Source: Pseudomonadota bacterium | GTDB taxonomy: Bacteria > Pseudomonadota > Alphaproteobacteria > Rhizobiales > Xanthobacteraceae | Length of the DNA: 64,000 nucleotides | Assembly: GCA_023422775.1 (NCBI GenBank) | Contig: JAFAGM010000004.1 | Coordinates: 1 to 64,000 of the forward strand | Reading direction: 5' to 3' | Part shown: piece by piece, positions 34,401 through 42,495 of the stretch | Numbering within the stretch: position 1 is the first letter of the stretch | Layout: each line of letters opens with the position of its first letter | Position numbers and translations under genes: made by a program | The notes under the pieces: generated by a model | Databases searched by the model: none | What the model was told of the DNA's origin: nothing | Seen by the model: the letters and a program-made list of their open reading frames with translations, nothing else

Positions 34401-35528
34401 GTGACAGGTCCCGCTGACAATCGCCTTCAGGCCCGCAGCGATCTGGCGTGGGCGATCTCGGTCGGCGGCATCGGCGTCGCCCTGTTTGTCGCGCTCTTGC
34501 TGTTCACCTGGTACTTCGCAGCGACATTGTTTCTGATTTTTGCCGGCATGCTGCTCGGCGTGGCCCTCAACGCCATGAGCAACCTGCTCGGGCGCGTCGT
34601 CCGGCTTCCACATGCGTTGCGGCTGACCATCGTGTGCCTGGCGGTGGCAGGCATGCTGTCGGGCATCATCTTCCTCGGCGGCACCACCATCGCCCAGCAG
34701 ACCACCGTGCTGAGCAACACGCTCAAATCGCAGTTGGTCAACGTCAAGGGCTTCCTGGAGAGGAACGGCATCGACACCAGCCTGTTCGATTTCGGCAGCC
34801 TGTCACCGCAGTCGGATGATTCCGCGCCGGCTGCGCCCAGCCCCCCGCCGACCCACTCGTTCCCCAGCGCCGGCACGATTGCATCGAGCGGCGGGGCGAT
34901 CTTCAGCCAGAGCCTGAAGCTGATCCTGGGGACCGCGAGCGCGGTCGGAAACTTCTTCATTGTGCTGTTTCTGGGTATCGCATTTGCGACCCAGCCCGCC
35001 GTCTACCGCAATGGGCTGCTGTTCTTGGCGCCAGCCAGGCATCGTCCACGCGCGGCCGTGATCGTCGACCGGATCGGCGAGACGCTGGAGCGCTGGCTGA
35101 TCGCCCAGATCATCACCATGGCCGCGGTGTTTTTCGTGACCTGGATCGGCCTCGAGATCATCGGCATCCAGAGCGCGTTCATCCTGGGTATCCAGGCCGG
35201 GCTGCTCGCGTTCATTCCGACGGTCGGCGCCATCCTCGGCGGGCTGATCGTGGTGCTGGCCAGCCTCGCCTCGGGATGGGTCGCGGGCCTCTCCGCCTTC
35301 ATCCTGTTCCTCGGCGTGCACGCGCTGGAGAGCTACGTGCTGACACCGCTCATCCAGCGGCAGGCGCTCGATATTCCGCCTGCGACGCTGTTTGCATTCC
35401 AGATCCTGCTCGGCGTCGTCTTCGGCGTCTGGGGGCTGGCGCTGGCGCTCCCCCTGATGGCCATCGCCAAGGTCATGATCGACCATTTCAAGGCGGAAGA
35501 CGCACCGGCCGCGTCAATCGCGGCCTGA
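34401..35528 (+). CDS. AI-2E family transporter (PerM/UPF0118)
   Basis: A 375-residue integral membrane protein. Hydrophobic pairs near the N-terminus, a Pro/Ser-rich loop at about residues 135-160, then further helices with the family signature IGLLAFIPTVGAILGG-like: here AGLLAFIPTVGAILGGLI, and LESYVLTPLIQRQALDIPPA near the C-terminus. Family members export autoinducer-2 or act in Na+/H+ and metabolite transport; the substrate is unknown. I start at GTG 34401 (VTGPADNR) with AGAAGGAA upstream, not at the longer open frame from 34356. Confidence 0.88.
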   Translation: MTGPADNRLQARSDLAWAISVGGIGVALFVALLLFTWYFAATLFLIFAGMLLGVALNAMSNLLGRVVRLPHALRLTIVCLAVAGMLSGIIFLGGTTIAQQTTVLSNTLKSQLVNVKGFLERNGIDTSLFDFGSLSPQSDDSAPAAPSPPPTHSFPSAGTIASSGGAIFSQSLKLILGTASAVGNFFIVLFLGIAFATQPAVYRNGLLFLAPARHRPRAAVIVDRIGETLERWLIAQIITMAAVFFVTWIGLEIIGIQSAFILGIQAGLLAFIPTVGAILGGLIVVLASLASGWVAGLSAFILFLGVHALESYVLTPLIQRQALDIPPATLFAFQILLGVVFGVWGLALALPLMAIAKVMIDHFKAEDAPAASIAA

Positions 35529-35534
35529 GTGCGG

Positions 35535-35837
35535 TCAACCGGCCGTCGTCAGCACCGTCTCGGTGTGCTCGACCTCGGGAGGCGCTGCAAAATACTGCCC
35601 GACCAGGCCGCGCCATGCGGTGAAGTCTTCCGAGCCGCGGAAATCCACCGTGTGGTTCTCCAGCGTTTCCCACCGCGCCATCAGCCGGTAGCGCTGCGGC
35701 TTCTCGATCGATTTGTGCAGTTCGAATCCCTTGCCGCCCTTGGCGCGCAGGAACAGCGGCCGCGCCTTGGCGACGGCGGCTTCAAAATCCTTCTCGGTGC
35801 CGGGCTTGACGTCGATTTGTGCGATTTCGGTGATCAT
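35535..35837 (-). CDS. Antibiotic biosynthesis monooxygenase (ABM) domain protein
   Basis: A 100-residue dimeric ferredoxin-like-fold protein. Typical ABM elements are MITEIAQIDVKPGTEKDFEAAV at the N-terminus (a slightly longer stretch than quoted motifs), a middle Phe/His-containing helix and YRLMARWETLENHT, ending with FRGSEDFTAWRGLVGQYF. Such proteins oxidise quinol-like or aromatic compounds or bind them; the real substrate is unknown. It stands convergent to the AI-2E transporter, 6 bases apart. Confidence 0.88.
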   Translation of the reverse strand: MITEIAQIDVKPGTEKDFEAAVAKARPLFLRAKGGKGFELHKSIEKPQRYRLMARWETLENHTVDFRGSEDFTAWRGLVGQYFAAPPEVEHTETVLTTAG

Positions 35838-35888
35838 CTGGGGGTACGCCTTCTCATGGGAATGAGCGTGTCTAACCCGGCTGTCCCA

Positions 35889-35915
35889 AAAGAAAAAGGC
35901 GCCTTGCGGCGCCTG
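35889..35915 (-). terminator. Terminator after the 78-residue membrane gene
   Basis: GGCGCC-TTGC-GGCGCC (35898-35913) followed on the minus strand by five T (A at 35893-35897). Confidence 0.82.
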
Positions 35916-35936
35916 ACATCAGAGATACCCCGGCAA

Positions 35937-36173
35937 CTAGCGGAACAGCAGCACCGCACCGGCAATGACCATCGCGCAGCCGATGAACAGGATGGCAGGC
36001 CAGCGCGTCCTGCGCTGATCATAACGCCCCTGCGCACGACGCTCGGTGATGAGCGCCCTCTCGAATTCTTCCGAGGAAGAGAACATGCAGGCAAAACCGC
36101 CACGGGTGGAAGCCGCGGCCGCTTCGAGCGACGTCAGGGCTGCCTGTGGATTTTGACTGCGCATCTGGTCCAT
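35937..36173 (-). CDS. Small C-terminally anchored membrane protein
   Basis: A 78-residue protein starting MDQMRSQNPQ with a soluble N-terminal part and one C-terminal hydrophobic helix (about residues 58-77, WPAILFIGCAMVIAGAVLLF), ending in Arg. It is followed by a good terminator, which supports it as an expressed unit. Possible tail-anchored or small regulatory protein; not recognised. Confidence 0.65.
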   Translation of the reverse strand: MDQMRSQNPQAALTSLEAAAASTRGGFACMFSSSEEFERALITERRAQGRYDQRRTRWPAILFIGCAMVIAGAVLLFR

Positions 36174-36242
36174 GACGCAGATGATATGGACGGAATGGTA
36201 AACGAGTGGTTACCGGGCTCCGCTGTCGATGTCGCCGAGCGC

Positions 36243-37460
36243 TTACGTCGTCGCCGGCGACTGGCGCGCAGAATCCGGAAGCCCGGCGGTCTTGCGCCGC
36301 CACTTCTCCAGCGACAACGGCAGTTCCTCCGCGGCCTCGACGCGGTTGCGGCCGCTACGCTTGGCCTGGTAGAGCGCGGTATCGGCCGCTGCCAGCAGCA
36401 CTTCGAGCTCAGTGCCGGCAGGCCCGCCAGCGACACCGATGCTGACGGTCGTGTCGACGGGGCCTTCCTCGCACACGATGTTGGACGCCTCGAAAGCCTC
36501 GCGCACCCGCTCGGCGACGATCACGCCCTCCTCCAACGGGCACGGCAGCAGCGCGGCGAACTCCTCGCCGCCGATCCGGCCCGACAGGTCGCTGATCCGC
36601 AGGCTGCTGATCACCACGGTCGAGAACAGCTTGAGGATCTCATCGCCCGCCGGGTGACCGAAGCGGTCGTTGATGCCCTTGAAATGATCGATGTCGAAAA
36701 TCATCACCGTCACGGGCCGCCCCGCGGCGGCCTCGCGTTCGATCACCCGCAGGCAGGCTTCCGAAAAGCCGCGGCGGTTCAACATCCCGCTCAGCGGATC
36801 GACCGAGGCCGCGGTCTTGTGCACGGTCACGGCGCGGTCCGACACCAGCATGAAGATCACGAATACGGTGCCGATCGCGTACAGAATCAATTCGACCGAG
36901 AACGCCGTGACCCAGATGCTGCTGGCAAAGCTCTCATCATGCGGACGCAGGAGGCCGCCGAGCAGGATCGGCAGCATCAGCACGCAGCCGTGCATGACCG
37001 GCACCGCAATCGTCGGCCAGCGCTTCTGCATGGTTCGTCGCCGCTCGCTCCACAGCTCCGAAGCCGTCAGCGCCGCATAGACGGCGACGATCGCCGCACC
37101 GACGGTCAGGCGCATGGCGACATTCAACGACGGCAATGCCACGGCGACGCCGATCCAGATGATTGCGCCGAACAACAACCCCGGCAGGTTGGGCTTGCGG
37201 CCGTGGAACACGCGCGACGCGTTCCAGACCATGCCGCAGGCGACGAAGCCTACCGCATTCAGCGCCAGCAACAGTGGCTCGCCGAGTTTCGGGCCGCCAA
37301 TGGTCCAGATCGCCACCGAGGCAGCGCCGATCAGATAGGCCGTGCCCCACCATTTCAAGGCCGGGATATTTTCCTGCTTGCCGAAGAACACGAGCATGGC
37401 CCCGAGCATGCCGGCGACCATCGTGGCAAACAGATAGAGCGTGGCGGTATCGAACGACAT
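36243..37460 (-). CDS. Membrane diguanylate cyclase (GGDEF)
   Basis: A 405-residue protein. About six hydrophobic helices in the first 210 residues form a sensory membrane domain. The C-terminal GGDEF domain starts near DPLSGMLNRRGF (221-232), has the metal site FDIDHFKGINDRFGH (255-269) and the active loop GGEEF at 297-301. An inhibitory I-site RxxD (R288-D291) lies five residues upstream, so product feedback is expected. It should make cyclic di-GMP from GTP. No EAL domain. Signal unknown. Confidence 0.94.
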   Translation of the reverse strand: MSFDTATLYLFATMVAGMLGAMLVFFGKQENIPALKWWGTAYLIGAASVAIWTIGGPKLGEPLLLALNAVGFVACGMVWNASRVFHGRKPNLPGLLFGAIIWIGVAVALPSLNVAMRLTVGAAIVAVYAALTASELWSERRRTMQKRWPTIAVPVMHGCVLMLPILLGGLLRPHDESFASSIWVTAFSVELILYAIGTVFVIFMLVSDRAVTVHKTAASVDPLSGMLNRRGFSEACLRVIEREAAAGRPVTVMIFDIDHFKGINDRFGHPAGDEILKLFSTVVISSLRISDLSGRIGGEEFAALLPCPLEEGVIVAERVREAFEASNIVCEEGPVDTTVSIGVAGGPAGTELEVLLAAADTALYQAKRSGRNRVEAAEELPLSLEKWRRKTAGLPDSARQSPATT

Positions 37461-37622
37461 GGGACTACCCGAACGCGTGTGATGCAGATCATCTGGAGCG
37501 CGTCGAAAATGCGGTTTCGCGCCAGTGTATCGCGGACACTAGGGGCGCCGTGTTCCGAATCCGTTTTCGGGGGTAGCCAAGTTTTCACGAAAAACTGTGG
37601 TAACTCATCACTAAACGGAAAC

Positions 37623-37652
37623 CAAAAAGGGCGCCGATCGGCGCCCTTTTTC
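37623..37652 (-). terminator. Terminator after rplM-rpsI
   Basis: GGGCGCC-GATC-GGCGCCC flanked by A5 and T5, about 45 bases after the rpsI stop. It can serve both directions. Confidence 0.88.
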
Positions 37653-37697
37653 TCCGTTCGATGCATGCAGCAATCGCTGCAAATTTTAGCGAAGCAA

Positions 37698-38177
37698 TTA
37701 GCGCTTCGAGAACTGGAACGACTTGCGCGCTTTCGCCCGGCCGTACTTCTTGCGCTCCACGGTACGGGAGTCGCGGGTCAGGAAGCCGCCCTTCTTCAGG
37801 ACGCCGCGCAGATCCGGCTCGAAATTCGTCAGAGCCTTGGAGATGCCGTGGCGCACGGCACCCGCCTGGCCCGACAGACCGCCGCCTGCAACCGTGCAGA
37901 TGACGTCGTACTGGCCCGAGCGCGCGGCCGCGACCAGCGGCTGCTGGATCAGCATGCGCAGAACCGGGCGGGCGAAATAGACCTCGACCTCGCGGGTGTT
38001 GACCAGGATCTTGCCGGCGCCCGGCTTGATCCAGACGCGGGCGACCGCATCCTTACGCTTGCCGGTGGCGTAGGCGCGGCCGTATTTGTCGACCTTCTTG
38101 ACGTATTTCGGCGCGTCCGGGGCAACCGCCGTCTTCAGCGACGACAACTGATCGAGAGACTGCATGGTATCCGACAT
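37698..38177 (-). CDS. rpsI: 30S ribosomal protein S9
   Basis: A 159-residue ribosomal protein with an N-terminal extension of about 30 residues, then YATGKRKDAVARVWIKPG and the highly basic C-terminus DSRTVERKKYGRAKARKSF ending FSKR, which reaches the P-site tRNA. It follows rplM with one base between, the normal operon. Confidence 0.99.
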   Translation of the reverse strand: MSDTMQSLDQLSSLKTAVAPDAPKYVKKVDKYGRAYATGKRKDAVARVWIKPGAGKILVNTREVEVYFARPVLRMLIQQPLVAAARSGQYDVICTVAGGGLSGQAGAVRHGISKALTNFEPDLRGVLKKGGFLTRDSRTVERKKYGRAKARKSFQFSKR

Positions 38178-38178
38178 C

Positions 38179-38643
38179 TTATGCGGCCCTCATGTTCTTG
38201 CGGTTCATCGAAGCGATATCAACCTTCTCGGGCTGCTGGGCTTCATGGGGGTGTTCGGCGCCGGGGTAGACGCGCAGATTGCCCATCTGCACGCGGCCGA
38301 GCGGACCACGCGGGATCATGCGCTCGATGGCCTTCTCGACCACGCGCTCGGGGAAGCGACCTTCGAGGATCGACTTCGCGGTGCGTTCCTTGATGCCGCC
38401 GATGAAACCGGTGTGCTTGTAGTAGACCTTGTTGTCGCGCTTGCGACCCGTGAGCACGACGTGCGCCGCGTTGATGATGACGACATGGTCGCCGCAATCG
38501 ACGTGGGGCGTGTAGGTCGGGAGATGCTTGCCGCGCAGGCGCATGGCGACCAGGGTGGCGAGCCGGCCGACCACCAGACCCTTGGCGTCGATCAGCACCC
38601 ACTTCTTCGTCACCTCGGCGGGCTTGGCCGAAAACGTTTTCAT
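38179..38643 (-). CDS. rplM: 50S ribosomal protein L13
   Basis: A 154-residue protein starting MKTFSAKPAEVTKKWVLID and carrying GRLATLVAMRLRGKHLPTY, VDCGDHVVIINAAHV and the end region VQMGNLRVYPGAEHPHEAQ. ATG 38643 is the family start; the open frame upstream is spurious. First gene of the L13-S9 pair. Confidence 0.99.
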   Translation of the reverse strand: MKTFSAKPAEVTKKWVLIDAKGLVVGRLATLVAMRLRGKHLPTYTPHVDCGDHVVIINAAHVVLTGRKRDNKVYYKHTGFIGGIKERTAKSILEGRFPERVVEKAIERMIPRGPLGRVQMGNLRVYPGAEHPHEAQQPEKVDIASMNRKNMRAA

Positions 38644-38796
38644 GTGAGGAATCCGTGAAAATGGAAATCGGCGCCAGATGCGCCGAACTGGCGGGTTTCT
38701 AGAGAACGGCGCGCGGATCGTCAATGTCCATTCATATAAAATACATAAACAAAAACAATGGTTTAAAAATATGGTGCAATGATACCGTGAAAAACC

Positions 38797-39225
38797 TCAT
38801 TTGGTTGGAATGGAATAGGTCGCCGTGACATGGGCGATCGGATCAGGCGACGAGCCAGACAGGAGATTGACCTCGCCGACCGCAAGGCGCTTGCCGAGCT
38901 TCAGCAGCCTCGCCGCCGCCAGCACATCCTGGTTCGGCTGGCCCTTGCGCAGGAAGTTGATGTTGAGATTGGTGGTCACCGCAAGGCCAACCGGGCCGAT
39001 CGCCGAGAGCAGCACGACGTACATCGCGAAATCGGCCATCGCCATCAACGTCGGCCCCGACACCGTGCCGCCTGGGCGCAGCATGCGCTCGTCGAAGCGC
39101 CGGCGCAGCAGGCAGGTCTCGCCATCGGCGCTTTCGATGGTGATATCGCCATCGCTGAACGCCTGGGGAAACTCCTCGTGAAGGAACCTCTCCAGTTCAG
39201 CCACGCTCATTTTCGCTGCCGCCAT
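38797..39225 (-). CDS. PaaI-family hotdog thioesterase
   Basis: A 142-residue hotdog-fold protein with the PaaI pattern LRPGGTVSGPTLMAMADFAMYV and later NLNINFLRKGQPNQDVLAAARLLKLGKRLAVGEV. Such enzymes hydrolyse acyl-CoA thioesters. The usual catalytic Asp/Asn of the HGG..D motif is only partly visible (SGPTLMAMAD). It is divergent from the ECHDC3-like crotonase gene, and together they suggest acyl-CoA handling. Confidence 0.87.
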   Translation of the reverse strand: MAAAKMSVAELERFLHEEFPQAFSDGDITIESADGETCLLRRRFDERMLRPGGTVSGPTLMAMADFAMYVVLLSAIGPVGLAVTTNLNINFLRKGQPNQDVLAAARLLKLGKRLAVGEVNLLSGSSPDPIAHVTATYSIPTK

Positions 39226-39300
39226 GCGTCCCTGCCCTCGCTTCAGTTCGCCTGTTACATTAGGTTATCATCAAAGCCCAAGTGAAAACTCGAGTGGAGA

Positions 39301-39321
39301 ACCCGAGTGGGAAACTCGGGT
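39301..39321. promoter_or_regulatory. Small stem-loop before the crotonase gene
   Basis: ACCCGAG-TGGGAAA-CTCGGGT is a 7-bp inverted repeat, preceded by a related half CTCGAGTGGAGA. It sits 25 bases before ATG 39346, so it could be an operator or an mRNA hairpin. Confidence 0.45.
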
Positions 39322-39345
39322 GCAAGCCAAAGAGTTGCCAGACAA

Positions 39346-40170
39346 ATGCCCGCTCAGATCGCCCGCGCGTCAGCGCCGCAACCACCGATCCTGCTGCGCG
39401 AAAACGCAGGCTCCATCGCCGTGCTCACGCTGAACCGTCCGACGGCGCGCAACAGCCTGTCGGAGGGCCTGATCGCCGAACTTCACGGCGCGCTGAAGGA
39501 AATCCACGACGACAAGCGTGTCCGCGCGGTGGTGCTGGCGGCCAACGGTCCGGCGTTCTCAGCGGGCCATGACATGAAGGAACTGACCTCGCGCCGCAGC
39601 GATGCCGATCGCGGCCGCGCCTATTTCGCGCAGATCATGGACGCCTGCAGCGCGATGATGCAGGCGATCGTGCATCTGCCGAAGCCGGTTGTCGCGGCCG
39701 TGCAGGGCATCGCCACCGCCGCCGGTTGCCAACTGGTGGCAAGCTGCGATCTCGCGGTGGCCTCGGAGACCGCCGGCTTCGCGACGCCTGGCGTCGACAT
39801 TGGTCTGTTCTGCTCGACGCCTATGGTGGCATTGTCGCGCAACATCCCGCGCAAACAGGCGATGGAGATGCTGCTTACCGGCGAGCCGATTTCGGCGGAG
39901 ACCGCCAAGGCAATCGGCCTCGTCAACCAGGTCGTAGCCGCCGGCACCGAACGCGATGCGGCGATCGCGCTGGCGCAGAAGGTCGCGCTCAAATCCGCCT
40001 ACACCATCAAGCTCGGCAAGGAGGCGTTCTATCGCCAGGCCGAGATGAACCTTGCCGACGCCTATCGTTATGCGGCACAGGTAATGACCGAGAACATGAT
40101 GGCGCGCGACGCCGAGGAAGGCATCGGCGCCTTCATCGAGAAGCGCGAGCCGAAGTGGCGGGATGAGTAA
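39346..40170 (+). CDS. Enoyl-CoA hydratase/isomerase family protein, ECHDC3-like
   Basis: A 274-residue crotonase-fold protein. The first oxyanion element is FSAGHDMKEL. In the second region AAGCQLVASCDLAVASE the usual catalytic Glu is Gln, and in FATPGVDIGLFCSTP the second catalytic Glu is Gly. The same changes are found in the ECHDC3 group, so hydratase activity is doubtful and the real reaction is unknown. I start at ATG 39346 (MPAQIARAS). It is divergent from the PaaI thioesterase. Confidence 0.9.
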   Translation: MPAQIARASAPQPPILLRENAGSIAVLTLNRPTARNSLSEGLIAELHGALKEIHDDKRVRAVVLAANGPAFSAGHDMKELTSRRSDADRGRAYFAQIMDACSAMMQAIVHLPKPVVAAVQGIATAAGCQLVASCDLAVASETAGFATPGVDIGLFCSTPMVALSRNIPRKQAMEMLLTGEPISAETAKAIGLVNQVVAAGTERDAAIALAQKVALKSAYTIKLGKEAFYRQAEMNLADAYRYAAQVMTENMMARDAEEGIGAFIEKREPKWRDE

Positions 40171-40174
40171 TTGC

Positions 40175-40274
40175 CCCTCATCCTGAGGAGCCGCGCAAGC
40201 GGCGTCTCGAAGGATGCTGGCCCGTGTGTGGCCTCATGGTTCGAGACGCGCGTTCCGCGCTCCTCACCATGAGG
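40175..40274. repeat. Dispersed palindromic repeat, type B copy 1
   Basis: CCTCATCCTGAGGAG...GTCTCGAAGGATG pairs with CATGGTTCGAGACGC...CTCCTCACCATGAGG. A second copy is at 52319-52419. Confidence 0.88.
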
Positions 40275-40289
40275 GTCCGAGGAAAATAA

Positions 40290-40874
40290 ATGAACCACGA
40301 CGCCTACGACGACAACTATATCCGCGGTATCCTCAACGGTGTGAAGTCGATCGCCATGGTCGGCGCCTCGCCTGTCAACGTGCGGCCGAGCTATTTCGCG
40401 TTCAAGTACCTGGCGCAGCGTGGCTACGACATGATTCCGGTCAACCCCGGCCACGTCGGCAAGAGCCTGCTCGGCAAGCCTTTCGTCGCTTCGTTGTCGG
40501 ACATCGGCCGCCCTGTCGACATGATCGACATCTTCCGCAATTCCAGCCACATCATGCCCGTGGTCGACGAAGCGCTGAAACTGTCGCCGCTGCCGAAGGT
40601 GATCTGGATGCAGCTCGGCGCGCGCGACGACGCCGCGGCCGAGAAAGCCGAAGCCGCCGGGCTCAAGGTGGTGATGAACCGCTGCCCCAAGATCGAGTAT
40701 GGCCGGCTGTCGTCGGAGATTTCGTGGATGGGGGTCAATTCGCGAACGCTGAGCTCGAAGCGTGCACCCATTCCCACCCAGGGCATGCGGCTGTCGCTGA
40801 ACCGGACCAGCGTCGGCGGCGGCGAGACTGCGGCATCCGACCGCGCCGCGAAGAACAAAAACGAACTCACGTAA
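40290..40874 (+). CDS. CoA-binding protein (YccU type)
   Basis: A 194-residue Rossmann-fold protein. The nucleotide-binding loop is SIAMVGASPVNVRPSY (residues about 20-35), then YDMIPVNPGHVGKSLLGKP, and the conserved VVMNRCPKIEYGRL near 150. The family binds CoA or an unknown nucleotide; function not established. The gene lies 151 bases before the O-acetylhomoserine sulfhydrylase, and this pairing suggests a link to sulfur-amino-acid metabolism. Confidence 0.9.
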   Translation: MNHDAYDDNYIRGILNGVKSIAMVGASPVNVRPSYFAFKYLAQRGYDMIPVNPGHVGKSLLGKPFVASLSDIGRPVDMIDIFRNSSHIMPVVDEALKLSPLPKVIWMQLGARDDAAAEKAEAAGLKVVMNRCPKIEYGRLSSEISWMGVNSRTLSSKRAPIPTQGMRLSLNRTSVGGGETAASDRAAKNKNELT

Positions 40875-41025
40875 TCTGGATGCAAAATAATTGTTTCGAC
40901 AAGGCGGCCTGAAGAAGTACGCCCGTTTCCAGGCCAATTTGTGATCCATCCAACTTGACGGCGCAGGCGGCTGCGATCAGCATGCCGCGCATTTTTGAAC
41001 GAGCCAGAACAACAGGACTCATAGA

Positions 41026-42306
41026 ATGACCGACCGTCCCCCCGGATTTTCGACCCTTGCCGTGCATGCCGGCGCGCAGCCTGATCCGACCACCGGCGCG
41101 CGGGCGACACCGATTTATCAAACCACGTCCTTCGTCTTCAACGACGCCGATCACGCCGCCTCGCTGTTCGGCCTGCAGGCATTCGGCAACATCTATACCC
41201 GCATCGGAAACCCGACCAACGCGGTGCTTGAAGAGCGCGTCGCCGCCCTCGAAGGCGGCACAGCCGCGCTGGCGGTGGCGTCCGGACACGCCGCGCAGGT
41301 CGTCGTGCTTCAGCAATTATTGATGCCCGGCGATGAGATCGTCGCGGCGCGGAAGCTCTACGGCGGTTCGATCAACCAGTTCACCCACGCCTTCAAGAGT
41401 TTTGGCTGGAACGTGGCGTGGGCCGATCCCGACGACATCGGCAGTTTCGAGCGTGCGGTAACGCCGCACACCAAGGCGATCTTCATCGAGTCGATCGCCA
41501 ACCCCGCCGGTAGCATCACCGATATCGAAGCGATCGCGGAAGTCGCCCGCAAGGCCGGCGTTCCACTGATCGTCGACAACACACTGGCGACGCCCTATCT
41601 GATCCGCCCGATCGATCATGGCGCCGACATCGTCGTGCATTCGCTGACGAAGTTCCTCGGTGGCCACGGCAACTCGCTCGGCGGCATCATCGTCGATGCC
41701 GGCACCTTCGACTGGTCGAAGGACAACAAGTATCCGATGCTGAGCGAACCGCGCCCCGAATATCACGGCATCAGGATCCAGGAGACGTTCGGCAATTTCG
41801 CCTTCGCCATCGCATGCCGCGTGCTCGGACTGCGCGACCTCGGCCCGGCGCTGTCGCCGTTCAACGCCTTCATGATCCTGACCGGCATCGAAACGCTGCC
41901 GTTGCGCATGCAGAAGCATTGCGAGAATGCGAAAGCGGTCGCGGAATTCCTGTCCGCCCATCCTGCCGTGGCATCGGTGAATTACGCCGGGCTTGAAACC
42001 GACAAGTACAACAGGCTGGCGCGCAAATATGCGCCGAAGGGCGCCGGCGCGGTGTTCACCTTCAGCCTGAAGGGCGGCTACGACGCCGGCGTCAGCCTGG
42101 TGTCCAACCTGAAACTGTTCTCGCATCTCGCCAATGTCGGCGACACCCGCTCGCTGGTGATCCACCCGGCATCGACCACACACAGCCAGCTTGACGACGC
42201 CGCCAAGGTGAAGTCGGGCGCCGCGCCCGACGTGGTGCGGCTCTCGATCGGCATCGAGGACAAGGAAGACCTGATCGCGGATCTGCAGCAGGCGCTGACG
42301 GCCTGA
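41026..42306 (+). CDS. metY: O-acetylhomoserine aminocarboxypropyltransferase (sulfhydrylase)
   Basis: A 426-residue PLP enzyme of the Cys/Met metabolism family that makes homocysteine (or methionine) from O-acetylhomoserine and sulfide or methanethiol. YQTTSFVF and YTRIGNPTNAVLEERVAALEGG are typical of the OAH subgroup. The PLP-binding lysine is K209 in VHSLTKFLGGHG. DNTLATPYLIRP and VIHPASTTHSQL also fit. Length is right for the OAH rather than the shorter O-succinyl type. Confidence 0.95.
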   Translation: MTDRPPGFSTLAVHAGAQPDPTTGARATPIYQTTSFVFNDADHAASLFGLQAFGNIYTRIGNPTNAVLEERVAALEGGTAALAVASGHAAQVVVLQQLLMPGDEIVAARKLYGGSINQFTHAFKSFGWNVAWADPDDIGSFERAVTPHTKAIFIESIANPAGSITDIEAIAEVARKAGVPLIVDNTLATPYLIRPIDHGADIVVHSLTKFLGGHGNSLGGIIVDAGTFDWSKDNKYPMLSEPRPEYHGIRIQETFGNFAFAIACRVLGLRDLGPALSPFNAFMILTGIETLPLRMQKHCENAKAVAEFLSAHPAVASVNYAGLETDKYNRLARKYAPKGAGAVFTFSLKGGYDAGVSLVSNLKLFSHLANVGDTRSLVIHPASTTHSQLDDAAKVKSGAAPDVVRLSIGIEDKEDLIADLQQALTA

Positions 42307-42311
42307 CGACT

Positions 42312-42416
42312 GTCATTCCGGGGCGATGCGCCAGCATCGAACCCGGAATCTCGAGATTCCCCGGGGTGCAATTGCACCCTTGGGGTCTAGTGCTTGCGCA
42401 CCATCCCGGAATGACG
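42312..42416. repeat. Dispersed palindromic repeat, type D
   Basis: GTCATTCCGGGGCGATGCGC at the left and GCGCACCATCCCGGAATGAC at the right, with AACCCGGAATCTCGAGATTCC inside, form a multi-stem hairpin just after metY. Confidence 0.85.
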
Positions 42417-42495
42417 GGTGCGTCACAAGCCTCTCGTTAACGCCCAATCCGGCATAAAGTAGCTCTGGACCACCCCGGACGATTCGGAGCCGACG

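Noticed and set aside
30307..34404. A 1365-codon open frame on the plus strand
   Set aside because: It spans the repeat and is antisense to three genes on the minus strand with intact domain signatures. The translation has no recognisable domain.
39282..39345. An upstream start of the crotonase gene at 39307
   Set aside because: It would translate the stem-loop region, has no ribosome site, and family similarity begins after 39346.
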